Source: an uncultured Lachnospiraceae bacterium (lineage in GTDB: Bacteria; Bacillota; Clostridia; Lachnospirales; Lachnospiraceae). Taken from it: a stretch of 64,000 bases of DNA. Below are positions 24,908 to 31,536 of the stretch, piece after piece. Both the position numbers and the translations under genes were made by a program. The notes beneath the pieces were generated by a model, which saw nothing but the letters and a program-made list of their open reading frames with translations, ran no database searches and was not told the DNA's origin. How positions within the stretch are numbered: position 1 is the stretch's first letter; the number at the start of each line of letters is the position of its first letter. The stretch lies in contig CAJULP010000009.1 in the NCBI GenBank assembly GCA_910587295.1, positions 16,798 through 80,797 of the forward strand, read 5' to 3'.

Positions 24908-26383
24908 CTAAAGCAGAGGGGAGAGCAGCCTGCTGACCTGCTCCTTAAAACGCACCAGCAGGTTCCTCCCCAGATACATATCCCTTGTAATCTTCTTTGC
25001 ATATTTCAGATCCTCAAGAAAATACGCCGTCATCTCCCTTGCCTTCCCCTCGTCATACAAAATGGCGTTCACCTCAAAGTTTAAGGAAAAGCTCCGGATA
25101 TCCATATTGGCCGTTCCGTAACAGAGCACCTCTTCATCCACCACGATCCCCTTTGCGTGGAGAAACCCGTTCATATAAGTATAACAGTTTGCCCCTAAAA
25201 GCACCAGCTCCCCCACATAAGAGTAGGTGGCCCAGTAGACAAACGGGTGGTCCGGCTTACAGGGTATCATGATATTGACCTTAACACCGGAGTGCACGGC
25301 AATGGAAAGAGCCGTCATAATAGACTCATCCGGGATAAAATAAGGGGTCTGGATATAGATGCTGTGCTTTGCCTTATGGATCAGCCTAAGATACGTGTTC
25401 CGGATGCCCTGTTCTAGGGAGTCCGGCCCGCTGGTAACGATCTGCACCGGACAGCCGCCCTTGATCCCTCCCCGCGTTTTGACCAGATAGGGGTCAAATG
25501 TAAGGGCCTTGTCTCTGGCAGCAAAGTTCCAGTCTAAGATAAACCGGACCTGCAAAGAGTCAACCGCCGAGCCTTCAATCCGCATATGGGTGTCCCGCCA
25601 ATAGCCAAATTTCTTATCAAGCCCCAAATATTCCCTGGCCATGTTAAAACCGCCCACATAGCCTGTTTTTCCGTCTATCACCACGATCTTCCTGTGGTTT
25701 CTGTAATTGATACGCATCTGCAGAGAACCGAAGATTGCAGGGAAAAATTCCGCCGTATGGATCCCCATGGAACGGATCTGCTTCCAGGCGCTTCTTTTGA
25801 TAAACCGGCCGCCTCCCATGCCGTCATACAGGATCCTGACCTCCACGCCCTGTTCCACTTTCCGCTTTAAAATCTCCAAAATGCCCTGCAGCACCTCGTC
25901 ATCCCTTATGATGTAATACTGGATATGGATGGACCGCTCCGCTTTTTCCAAATCTTCGGCAAGGGCCTTAAATTTTTCTTTCCCGTCCACAAAAAACCGC
26001 ACCTGATTGTCATCGGTCAAGATGGCGTCGGCAGCCCGCAGGTTGTATAACATCAAATCCTCGTAATCTTTCATCTCGGGATAAGAAATTTCCAGCTCCT
26101 GATTCCGTATGCTGATTTCCTGATGTCTGATCGCGTCGTTTATTTTATCCTCGATCTCCTTGGTCCGGAACATCTTCTGCTTATGCATGTCCGTTCCGAT
26201 CAGCAGATAAAAAATGAAACCAAGGACCGGGATAAAGTATAAGATCAAAAGCCATGCCCACACGGATTTCGGTTCTTTCCGCTGGAAAAAGACGATGATC
26301 ACTGCCAGTACCAGATTAATGATCACCAGGTGGCTGTATATAAACAGGAAAGCTGCCTGTATATTCTCCCAAACAATTTCCAT
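24908..26383 (-). CDS. cls: Cardiolipin synthase
   Basis: 491 aa from ATG 26383, chosen for GAAAGGAA 8 bp before it (a longer frame runs into the promoter). Two N-terminal membrane spans, a PLDc_N segment (SVWAWLLILYFIPVLGFIFYLLIG), and two HKD sites: NYRNHRKIVVIDGKTGYVGG and NGFLHAKGIVVDEEVLCYGTANMD. Joins two phosphatidylglycerols into cardiolipin at the membrane. Own promoter at 26414-26442, divergent from the small membrane-protein gene. Its 3' end abuts the large palindrome. Confidence 0.95.
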   Translation of the reverse strand: MEIVWENIQAAFLFIYSHLVIINLVLAVIIVFFQRKEPKSVWAWLLILYFIPVLGFIFYLLIGTDMHKQKMFRTKEIEDKINDAIRHQEISIRNQELEISYPEMKDYEDLMLYNLRAADAILTDDNQVRFFVDGKEKFKALAEDLEKAERSIHIQYYIIRDDEVLQGILEILKRKVEQGVEVRILYDGMGGGRFIKRSAWKQIRSMGIHTAEFFPAIFGSLQMRINYRNHRKIVVIDGKTGYVGGFNMAREYLGLDKKFGYWRDTHMRIEGSAVDSLQVRFILDWNFAARDKALTFDPYLVKTRGGIKGGCPVQIVTSGPDSLEQGIRNTYLRLIHKAKHSIYIQTPYFIPDESIMTALSIAVHSGVKVNIMIPCKPDHPFVYWATYSYVGELVLLGANCYTYMNGFLHAKGIVVDEEVLCYGTANMDIRSFSLNFEVNAILYDEGKAREMTAYFLEDLKYAKKITRDMYLGRNLLVRFKEQVSRLLSPLL

Positions 26384-26413
26384 TTTCTGTTTCCTTTCGT
26401 CTGTCTCCGTATA

Positions 26414-26442
26414 AGTATATCTCAATCCCGCCCGCAATTCAA
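26414..26442 (-). promoter_or_regulatory. Sigma-A promoter of cls
   Basis: Minus strand TTGAAT (26442-26437), 17-nt spacer, TATACT (26419-26414), 30 bp upstream of the cls ATG. Confidence 0.75.
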
Positions 26443-26451
26443 TGAAACTAC

Positions 26452-26480
26452 TTGCCTAAATTCTTAAATAATGATAAACT
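26452..26480 (+). promoter_or_regulatory. Candidate promoter of the small membrane-protein gene
   Basis: TTGCCT, 17-nt spacer, TAAACT (26475-26480), divergent from the cls promoter. Weaker match than that one. Confidence 0.45.
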
Positions 26481-26517
26481 TATATTTCAGAATACGGCGG
26501 ATACAGGGAGGTACGGT

Positions 26518-26994
26518 TTGAAAACAGTAGGAATTGTATTATTAGTAATTTTGGCAGTGCTCATCATTGCCCTTATCGTTTTATATTTTCTTGGAAAAAA
26601 AGCACAAAAGCGTCAGGAGCAGCAGCAGGCACAGATTGAGGCAATGAAACAGACCGTCTCCATGCTGATCATCGACAAAAAACGCATGAAGTTAAAAGAT
26701 TCCGGGCTTCCGCAGGCGGTCATCGACCAATCTCCTAAACTGATGCGGGGTTCCAAGCTCCCCATCGTAAAAGCAAAAGTAGGCCCCCAGATCATGTCTT
26801 TGGTCTGTGAAGAAAAAATATTTGATTCCGTTCCCGTCAAAAAAGAAGTAAAAGCCGTGGTCAGCGGCATTTACATCACCAGCGTAAAAGGGCTTCACGG
26901 AAAACCAATCGTCACCCCTCCGAAGAAAAAAGGCTTTTTCAAACGGACGCTTGAAAAAGCACAGGAAAAAGCCGGGGCGAAACCAATTAAATAA
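26518..26994 (+). CDS. Single-span membrane protein of unknown function
   Basis: 158 aa from TTG 26518, supported by AGGGAGG with 7-nt spacing; a frame back to 26452 would begin inside the promoter. Starts with LKTVGIVLLVILAVLIIALIVLYFLG, one membrane helix, then a coiled-coil-like basic/Gln-rich segment (KKAQKRQEQQQAQIEAMKQ), a soluble domain (MLIIDKKRMKLKDSGLP ... PIVKAKVGPQIMSLVCEEKIFDSVPVKKEVKAVVSGIYITSVKG) and a Lys-rich tail. Cytoplasmic-facing by positive-inside logic. Not a named family I recognise, though similar proteins occur in related genomes. Ends with a bidirectional terminator. Confidence 0.8.
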   Translation: MKTVGIVLLVILAVLIIALIVLYFLGKKAQKRQEQQQAQIEAMKQTVSMLIIDKKRMKLKDSGLPQAVIDQSPKLMRGSKLPIVKAKVGPQIMSLVCEEKIFDSVPVKKEVKAVVSGIYITSVKGLHGKPIVTPPKKKGFFKRTLEKAQEKAGAKPIK

Positions 26995-27001
26995 AACCGC
27001 T

Positions 27002-27033
27002 AAAAGGATTGCCGCAAAGCAATCCTTTTTTAT
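27002..27033. terminator. Bidirectional intrinsic terminator
   Basis: AAAAGGATTGC / GCAATCCTTTT with a CGCAAA loop; T-runs follow on both strands. It serves the convergent small membrane-protein gene and the DUF1934 gene, whose stop lies at its edge. Confidence 0.9.
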
Positions 27034-27479
27034 AATAATCTAAGCCCTTCTTCCCGGGGGCTGATCTTCATTTCTATCTTGCAATCCGCCAGATACTGGT
27101 AGTTTGCCTCCAGAATATAATCCACGTGGACCCGGATCTCCTTTTCCTTCTCCTCCACCGACACATTCCCGGTGTCGATCCCGATCAGAATATTTCCGTA
27201 AGGCGTCATGTAGCTGGTCATATTTTTCTTGTTTTCCTCAAAAACCATATGTACGTTGACAAGCCCCTTCTTCCTTACCTCAAGGCAGGAATCCCTGAAT
27301 TTGATCAGGTTTTTCGTCACATCCTCATACCCTTCCGTGACCTCCTCATACAGCACATAATGGCTGCCGTTCTTTAAATAATAATCCGCTGCGGTAATGG
27401 TCTCCAGCTCCTGCCCCCCGTCCGCATTTTCTATCTGCAGCCCCTTTAAGGCCAATAAAACTTCTTTCGTCATGATCAT
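27030..27479 (-). CDS. DUF1934 protein (YwiB-like)
   Basis: 149 aa, normal for the family. Beta-rich calycin-like pattern: MTKEVLLALKGLQ, a central YLKNGSHYVLYEEV and NLIKFRDSCLEVRKKGLVNVHMVFEENKKNMTSYMTPYGNILIGIDTGNV, and VDYILEANYQYLADCKIEMKI. Function unknown; a ligand-binding role is suggested by the fold only. Begins 14 bp after the murI stop with AAAGGCACAGGA, so it is in the murI operon. Confidence 0.85.
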   Translation of the reverse strand: MIMTKEVLLALKGLQIENADGGQELETITAADYYLKNGSHYVLYEEVTEGYEDVTKNLIKFRDSCLEVRKKGLVNVHMVFEENKKNMTSYMTPYGNILIGIDTGNVSVEEKEKEIRVHVDYILEANYQYLADCKIEMKISPREEGLRLL

Positions 27480-27493
27480 TCCTGTGCCTTTCC

Positions 27494-28315
27494 CTAATAT
27501 TCTTCTATGTTGATTATTTTAGCCGAAAGGATGCCGTATTTGATAATGGAATTGGCAAATCCCCTGAACTTTTCCGCCTCATCGCTCACAAAAAAATGAT
27601 ACCGGTCATCCCCAAGCCTTCTCACCTCATGATTTAAAAGATCCTTTTTTTCCAGCATCTGCTTTAATTCCCTTGCAGTCTCATAGGCAGGGTTTACCAG
27701 CGTGACTTCTTCCCCCATGATCCTTCCCACAGTGGAACGGATCAGCGGATAATGGGTGCAGCCCAGGATCAGGGTATCAATCCCAATATCGATCAGTTCC
27801 GTCAGGTAACGCTTGGCGATCTCATCGGTGACAGGATCTTCCCACAGCCCTTCTTCCACCAGGGGAACAAATAAAGGGCAGGCCTTCCCCACCACTTCCA
27901 CTGTTTTCTTTAACTCTTTTATGTATCTGGCGTAAATCCCGCTCCCAATGGTTCCCTGGGTGCCGATGACACCGATTTTTCCGTTTTGAGTGGCCTCAAT
28001 TGCCGCCACCGCCCCTGGGATGACCACCCCCATCATGGGAAGATCCGTCTCCGACTCTAAGTCTTCTAAAGCATAGGCGCTTGCCGTATTACATGCCACC
28101 ACGATTGCCTTCACTTTCTGGCTTTGCAAAAAGCGCACGATCTGGCGGGAAAACCTGGTCACTGTCTCCCGGGACTTATTTCCATAGGGCACTCTGGCCG
28201 TGTCCCCAAAATAAACGATCCTTTCCTCCGGCATCTGGCGCATGATCTCCCTTGCCACCGTGAGCCCGCCAAGGCCGGAGTCAAACACCCCGATGGGCGC
28301 ATTCCTGTCTGTCAT
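27494..28315 (-). CDS. murI: Glutamate racemase
   Basis: 273 aa. Makes D-glutamate for peptidoglycan in the cytosol. Both catalytic Cys are visible: VVACNTASAYAL and LILGCTHYPLI; N-terminal IGVFDSGLGGLTV and YFGDTARVPYG are diagnostic. The start overlaps the end of the small upstream ORF by 35 bp, implying translational coupling. The DUF1934 gene follows. Confidence 0.95.
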   Translation of the reverse strand: MTDRNAPIGVFDSGLGGLTVAREIMRQMPEERIVYFGDTARVPYGNKSRETVTRFSRQIVRFLQSQKVKAIVVACNTASAYALEDLESETDLPMMGVVIPGAVAAIEATQNGKIGVIGTQGTIGSGIYARYIKELKKTVEVVGKACPLFVPLVEEGLWEDPVTDEIAKRYLTELIDIGIDTLILGCTHYPLIRSTVGRIMGEEVTLVNPAYETARELKQMLEKKDLLNHEVRRLGDDRYHFFVSDEAEKFRGFANSIIKYGILSAKIINIEEY

Positions 28316-28592
28316 ATCCTGCTTCCTTTTCCTGTGTTCCTTTTTCTTTTCCCTGATATAAATATTCCATGATCCGGCTTTTTATACGGACATTCCCACT
28401 TTTTATACCGGTATCGCCAAGGCCGTTTACCAGCATTTCCACAAAAGATGCCGGGCTCTCCCCGTTCGTCTCCTCCTTGGCGCTTTCCAGTACATATTCT
28501 TCCGTTACCGCCGAAAGCTCCGGATACACAAACCCCCACCAGCCTATAGTTGCCGCAAACAATACCATTGTCTCCCAAAAACGCTTCCTCAC
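28281..28592 (-). CDS. Small membrane-anchored protein upstream of murI
   Basis: 103 aa from GTG 28592. The N-terminus MRKRFWETMVLFAATIGWWGFVYPELSAVTEEY reads as a signal anchor, and the rest is hydrophilic (EEYVLESAKEETNGESPASFVEMLVNGLGDTGIKSGNVRIKSRIMEYLYQ). It overlaps murI by 35 bp in another frame. The ribosome site AAAGG falls in a stem (see the hairpin at 28592-28629). No family recognised; I judge it real from the coherent N-terminus and operon position. Confidence 0.6.
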   Translation of the reverse strand: MRKRFWETMVLFAATIGWWGFVYPELSAVTEEYVLESAKEETNGESPASFVEMLVNGLGDTGIKSGNVRIKSRIMEYLYQGKEKGTQEKEAGYDRQECAHRGV

Positions 28593-28629
28593 ACTTTTAT
28601 CCCTTTCTGATTTTCTCTTGATAAAAGTG
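28592..28629 (-). promoter_or_regulatory. Hairpin that could hide the ribosome site of the small ORF
   Basis: In the minus-strand mRNA, CACTTTTATC pairs with GATAAAAGTG 18 nt later. The second half ends at the GTG start, and AAAGG sits at the top of this stem. The fold would limit translation of the small ORF and of the overlapping murI start. Confidence 0.45.
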
Positions 28630-28657
28630 TTTCCATTTTATGGGCGCTTATTCAAGC

Positions 28658-28989
28658 CAATGTCATTAAGTTTAAGAAGCGGTAAGCGGACAAAGGGCGG
28701 CACGTCTGGTCATGACTGGCCATAAAATTTATGCCGAGCCTTATGGAAAGCGGTTAGCAGGGCTTAGTATTCCTTTCATATACCCAGTAAGCATCGGACA
28801 CGATGTCCGATGAAGGCGCAATTTGGCCATGGAAGGCCAACTGCGCCGTTTACGTCTTTGCTCCATAACCTGCAGCAGGAATGCTTAGCCCTCCTTACCG
28901 CCAGACATAGGTTCGGCATGAACTTTATGGCCAGTCATGATAAACGTGCCGCCCTCTGTCTGCTCCCGCTTCTTAACTTAACGACATTG
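28658..28989. repeat. Large palindromic element, copy 2
   Basis: Left arm 28658-28773 pairs with right arm 28878-28989; core 28774-28877 has the same two hairpins as copy 1 (GGACACGATGTCC and GGCGCA...TGCGCC). The right arm reaches into gntR and includes its last three codons and stop, mirrored in the left arm. Near-direct repeats GCTTATTCAAGCC (28646-28658) and GCTTATTCAGCC (28988-28999) flank it. Inner arms and core are alike in copies 1 and 2; outer arms differ but remain self-complementary. Confidence 0.85.
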
Positions 28990-29679
28990 CTTATTCAGCC
29001 TGCTTTCATTTTCCATCCGAATCTGGCGGATGATGGAGCTTTCCTGATTGTCAATGTGAAGTCTTGCCGCTTTTGCCGCGCGTTTCTTATCCCTTGACGC
29101 AATGCTCTCATAAATCTCTTTATGTTCCGCAATCAGATTATCGTGTTGTTCTTCTTCATTAATATAAACAAAACGATAGCGGTACATTTGCTCGGAAAGG
29201 TTATTCACCAGCTGTTGCAGCCGAAGATTCCCCACGGCTTCCACAATAATATCATGAAATGCTACATCCGCCTGTGCAATCACCGCCGCGTCCTTTCCCT
29301 GGGCCGCTTTTTTAAATTCCTGATAGGCTGTCCAAAGCTCTTTGATCCCATTTTCATCGATCCTCTGGCAGGCAAGCTCTACGCTCAGCACATCCAGGGC
29401 ACGGCGCACCTCCAGCACGTCCTTTAAGCTCTTTTCCGTGATCCTCGCCACTTCCGCCCCGCGTCTTGGGATCATGATCACCAATCCTTCCAGCTCCAGT
29501 TTACGGATCGCCTCCCGGATCGGCGTCCGGCTGACACCCAAGCGGTTAGCCAAATGTACCTCCATCAGACGTTCTCCGGGCTTTAACTGTCCTTTTAAAA
29601 TTGCCCTTCTTAAGGTGTTGAACACCACATCGCGCAGCGGCAGAAACTCATCCATATCAATCTGTAAATGTCCGTCCAT
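28978..29679 (-). CDS. GntR-family regulator (FCD domain)
   Basis: 233 aa from ATG 29679, preceded by AAGGAGG at 6-nt spacing. An N-terminal winged helix (LRDVVFNTLRRAILKGQLKPGERLMEVHLANRLGVSRTPIREAIRKLELEGLV) and an all-helical FCD ligand domain (VLEVRRALDVLSVELACQRI ... AFHDIIVEAVGNLRLQQLVNNLSEQMYRYR ... EHKEIYESI) with metal-type His residues. Ligand likely a small organic acid or sugar acid. Follows ispE by 88 bp in the same direction and may bind the TTGTATACAT site upstream of ispE. Its 3' end is covered by the palindrome. Confidence 0.9.
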   Translation of the reverse strand: MDGHLQIDMDEFLPLRDVVFNTLRRAILKGQLKPGERLMEVHLANRLGVSRTPIREAIRKLELEGLVIMIPRRGAEVARITEKSLKDVLEVRRALDVLSVELACQRIDENGIKELWTAYQEFKKAAQGKDAAVIAQADVAFHDIIVEAVGNLRLQQLVNNLSEQMYRYRFVYINEEEQHDNLIAEHKEIYESIASRDKKRAAKAARLHIDNQESSIIRQIRMENESRLNKQCR

Positions 29680-29767
29680 CCCCATCCTCCTTCCGGGTAA
29701 TCCCCCAAGGTCCATCACCGTCCATCCCGCAATGATTCCTTGGCCATATATTCTAAAACAGCCTGGT

Positions 29768-30655
29768 TCACTGCCTGTCAGGATAGAACCGTGTCACAAA
29801 AACCTGTCTGGCAAGTCCGGCATTTTTAATCCCTTCCGCTGCTGCCTGGGCGGATTCCCGCTCCCTAAACATCCCAAACACCGTAGGACCGCTTCCACTC
29901 ATCAGCGCATTCCATGCCCCTTCTTCTTTCATTTTACGTTTAATCTCCTCAATCACCGGATAGGCTTTTGCCGTCACGGTTTCCAATACATTGCCAAGCC
30001 GTCCGGTTATCCCCTCTAAGCTGCCTTTCCGGATGGCCAGGACCATACCGTCAATATCCGGATGCTCCTTTAAGGTATCTGCATGGAGATTTTCATATAC
30101 AAATTTTGTGGAAACATTACAATCAGGCTTTGCCACCACTAACACACATTGGGGCGGCGCCGGCAGCGGAGTCAGGATCTCACCTATCCCCTCGGAAAGC
30201 GCGGTTCCTCCCATGATACAGTAAGGAACGTCTGCCCCGATCCGCACCCCCAGCCTTTTCATCTCTTCCATATCCATGGAAAGCCCGAACAATTCATTCA
30301 GTCCGTGAAATACCGCCGCCGCATCGGTGCTCCCCCCTGCCATCCCGGCAGCAACGGGGATATTCTTTTCCAATGTAATTTTAACGCCCTGCCTGATTCC
30401 CTTTTCTTCCATTAGAAGCTCCGCCGCCCGGCAGATCAGGTTATCTTTTCCAAGAGGCAGGGTTTTGTCATCCGCCGAAAGTTCAATCCCCGGCGTCTCG
30501 GCCGGCTTAAAGGTAAGCCGATCCCAGATATCCACTGTCTGCATGATCATCTTGACCTCATGGTACCCGTCCGAGCGCCTCCGCAGCACATCAAGGCCCA
30601 GATTAATCTTGGCGTAAGCTTTTCGCTCTATATGATTTGTTGTAATGTGGTCCAT
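29768..30655 (-). CDS. ispE: 4-diphosphocytidyl-2-C-methyl-D-erythritol kinase
   Basis: 295 aa from ATG 30655 (AGGGGGGCATA just before). GHMP kinase of the MEP isoprenoid pathway: KAYAKINLGLDVLRRRSDGYHEV, the phosphate loop PVAAGMAGGSTDAAAV, and MSGSGPTVFGMF are all diagnostic. Cytosolic. Promoter at 30707-30736. The pairing of ispE with gntR downstream probably reflects shared transcription rather than shared function. Confidence 0.95.
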   Translation of the reverse strand: MDHITTNHIERKAYAKINLGLDVLRRRSDGYHEVKMIMQTVDIWDRLTFKPAETPGIELSADDKTLPLGKDNLICRAAELLMEEKGIRQGVKITLEKNIPVAAGMAGGSTDAAAVFHGLNELFGLSMDMEEMKRLGVRIGADVPYCIMGGTALSEGIGEILTPLPAPPQCVLVVAKPDCNVSTKFVYENLHADTLKEHPDIDGMVLAIRKGSLEGITGRLGNVLETVTAKAYPVIEEIKRKMKEEGAWNALMSGSGPTVFGMFRERESAQAAAEGIKNAGLARQVFVTRFYPDRQ

Positions 30656-30675
30656 TATGCCCCCCTGTGTCTTAC

Positions 30676-30685
30676 TTGTATACAT
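30676..30685. promoter_or_regulatory. Candidate GntR/FCD operator
   Basis: TTGTATACAT, close to the TTGTATACAA palindrome typical of FCD-type GntR regulators. It is in the 5' leader of the ispE-gntR transcript, so it may serve autoregulation. Confidence 0.35.
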
Positions 30686-30706
30686 TATACATCCAGATTG
30701 TACTTA

Positions 30707-30736
30707 ATTATATACAATTTTGACTTGGTTCGTCAA
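30707..30736 (-). promoter_or_regulatory. Sigma-A promoter of ispE-gntR
   Basis: Minus strand TTGACG (30736-30731), 18-nt spacer, TATAAT (30712-30707), about 50 bp before the ispE ATG. Confidence 0.75.
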
Positions 30737-30789
30737 GACCTATCCGCCCGGCAGCCAGGGCGCTCCCATAAAAAATTTTTACGATCCCC

Positions 30790-30817
30790 TAAATTATTCT
30801 CCGTATTTAACCGATAT
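30790..30817 (+). promoter_or_regulatory. Sigma-D (FliA-type) promoter of the 208-aa gene
   Basis: TAAA, 16-nt spacer, ACCGATAT (30810-30817); one change from GCCGATAT. The spacer starts TTATTCTC as in the flagellin promoter at 5256-5282. Confidence 0.75.
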
Positions 30818-30869
30818 CTTTCTTGCAGGTATAATAATTCACATTTCAAATAACCAAGGAGGGTGAGTC

Positions 30870-31496
30870 ATGAGTGTAAACGGAGTTACAGGTGCAAGTG
30901 ATGTCTACAGCACATATGCCACACAGTCAAAAAGCACCGAGACCAAAACGGAAACCAAAACAAACGGAACGGAAAACAAGACCAACGAATCTGCAGGTGC
31001 AGTGTACGAGCCTTCAAAAGAAACGCAGGCTTCTTCTGTCAAGAAAACTTATAAACCTGACACCAATATGGTAGCAAAATTAAAAGCAGATGCTGAAGCA
31101 AGAACGGCACAGCTTAAGAGCCTTGTAGAGAAAATGCTGACCAAGCAGGGCGAGACCTACGGAAAAGCAAACGATATCTGGAGCATTTTATCCAGCGGAA
31201 ACTTCACTGTTGACCCCGCCACCAAGGCGCAGGCACAGGCCGATATCGCTGAGGACGGATACTGGGGTGTTTCCCAGACTTCACAGCGTATCCTTGATTT
31301 TGCAACCGCTTTGACAGGCGGCGATCCTGACAAGATTGAAGAAATGCGTTCCGCATTCTTAAAAGGCTACAAGCAGGCAGAAAAGACATGGGGCGGAAAT
31401 CTCCCCGACATCTCTAAGCAGACCTACGACGCAGTTATGAAAGGCTTTGATGACATGGCTGCAGCAGCAAAGAAAGTAGAAGCAACCGAAGAATAA
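30870..31496 (+). CDS. Motility-linked protein of unknown function (208 aa)
   Basis: Thr/Lys/Glu-rich, low-complexity N-terminal third (residues 15-60), then a compact helical domain (MVAKLKADAEARTAQLKSLVEKMLTKQG, AQADIAEDGYWGVSQTSQRILDFATALTGGDPDKIEEMRSAFLKGYKQAEKTWGG, PDISKQTYDAVMKGFDDM). No signal peptide. I know of similar unnamed proteins in flagellated clostridia. The sigma-D promoter places it in the late flagellar regulon; its soluble, disordered-plus-helical build could suit a filament-associated or exported protein (inference). Ribosome site AAGGAGGGTG; strong terminator follows. Confidence 0.85.
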   Translation: MSVNGVTGASDVYSTYATQSKSTETKTETKTNGTENKTNESAGAVYEPSKETQASSVKKTYKPDTNMVAKLKADAEARTAQLKSLVEKMLTKQGETYGKANDIWSILSSGNFTVDPATKAQAQADIAEDGYWGVSQTSQRILDFATALTGGDPDKIEEMRSAFLKGYKQAEKTWGGNLPDISKQTYDAVMKGFDDMAAAAKKVEATEE

Positions 31497-31505
31497 TCAA
31501 CTAAA

Positions 31506-31533
31506 AAGAATCCTGCAAGCAGGATTCTTTTTT
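31506..31533. terminator. Bidirectional intrinsic terminator
   Basis: AAGAATCCTG / CAGGATTCTT with a CAAG loop and T-runs on both strands, between the motility-linked gene and sipL. Confidence 0.9.
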
Positions 31534-31536
31534 ACG

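Noticed and set aside
24734..25084. Plus-strand open frame across element 1 and the end of cls
   Set aside because: It is read out of a palindrome and the antisense of cls. The similar frame in element 2 exists only because the core DNA is shared. No ribosome site.
28810..29097. Plus-strand open frame in element 2
   Set aside because: Same origin as the one in element 1 and antisense to gntR.
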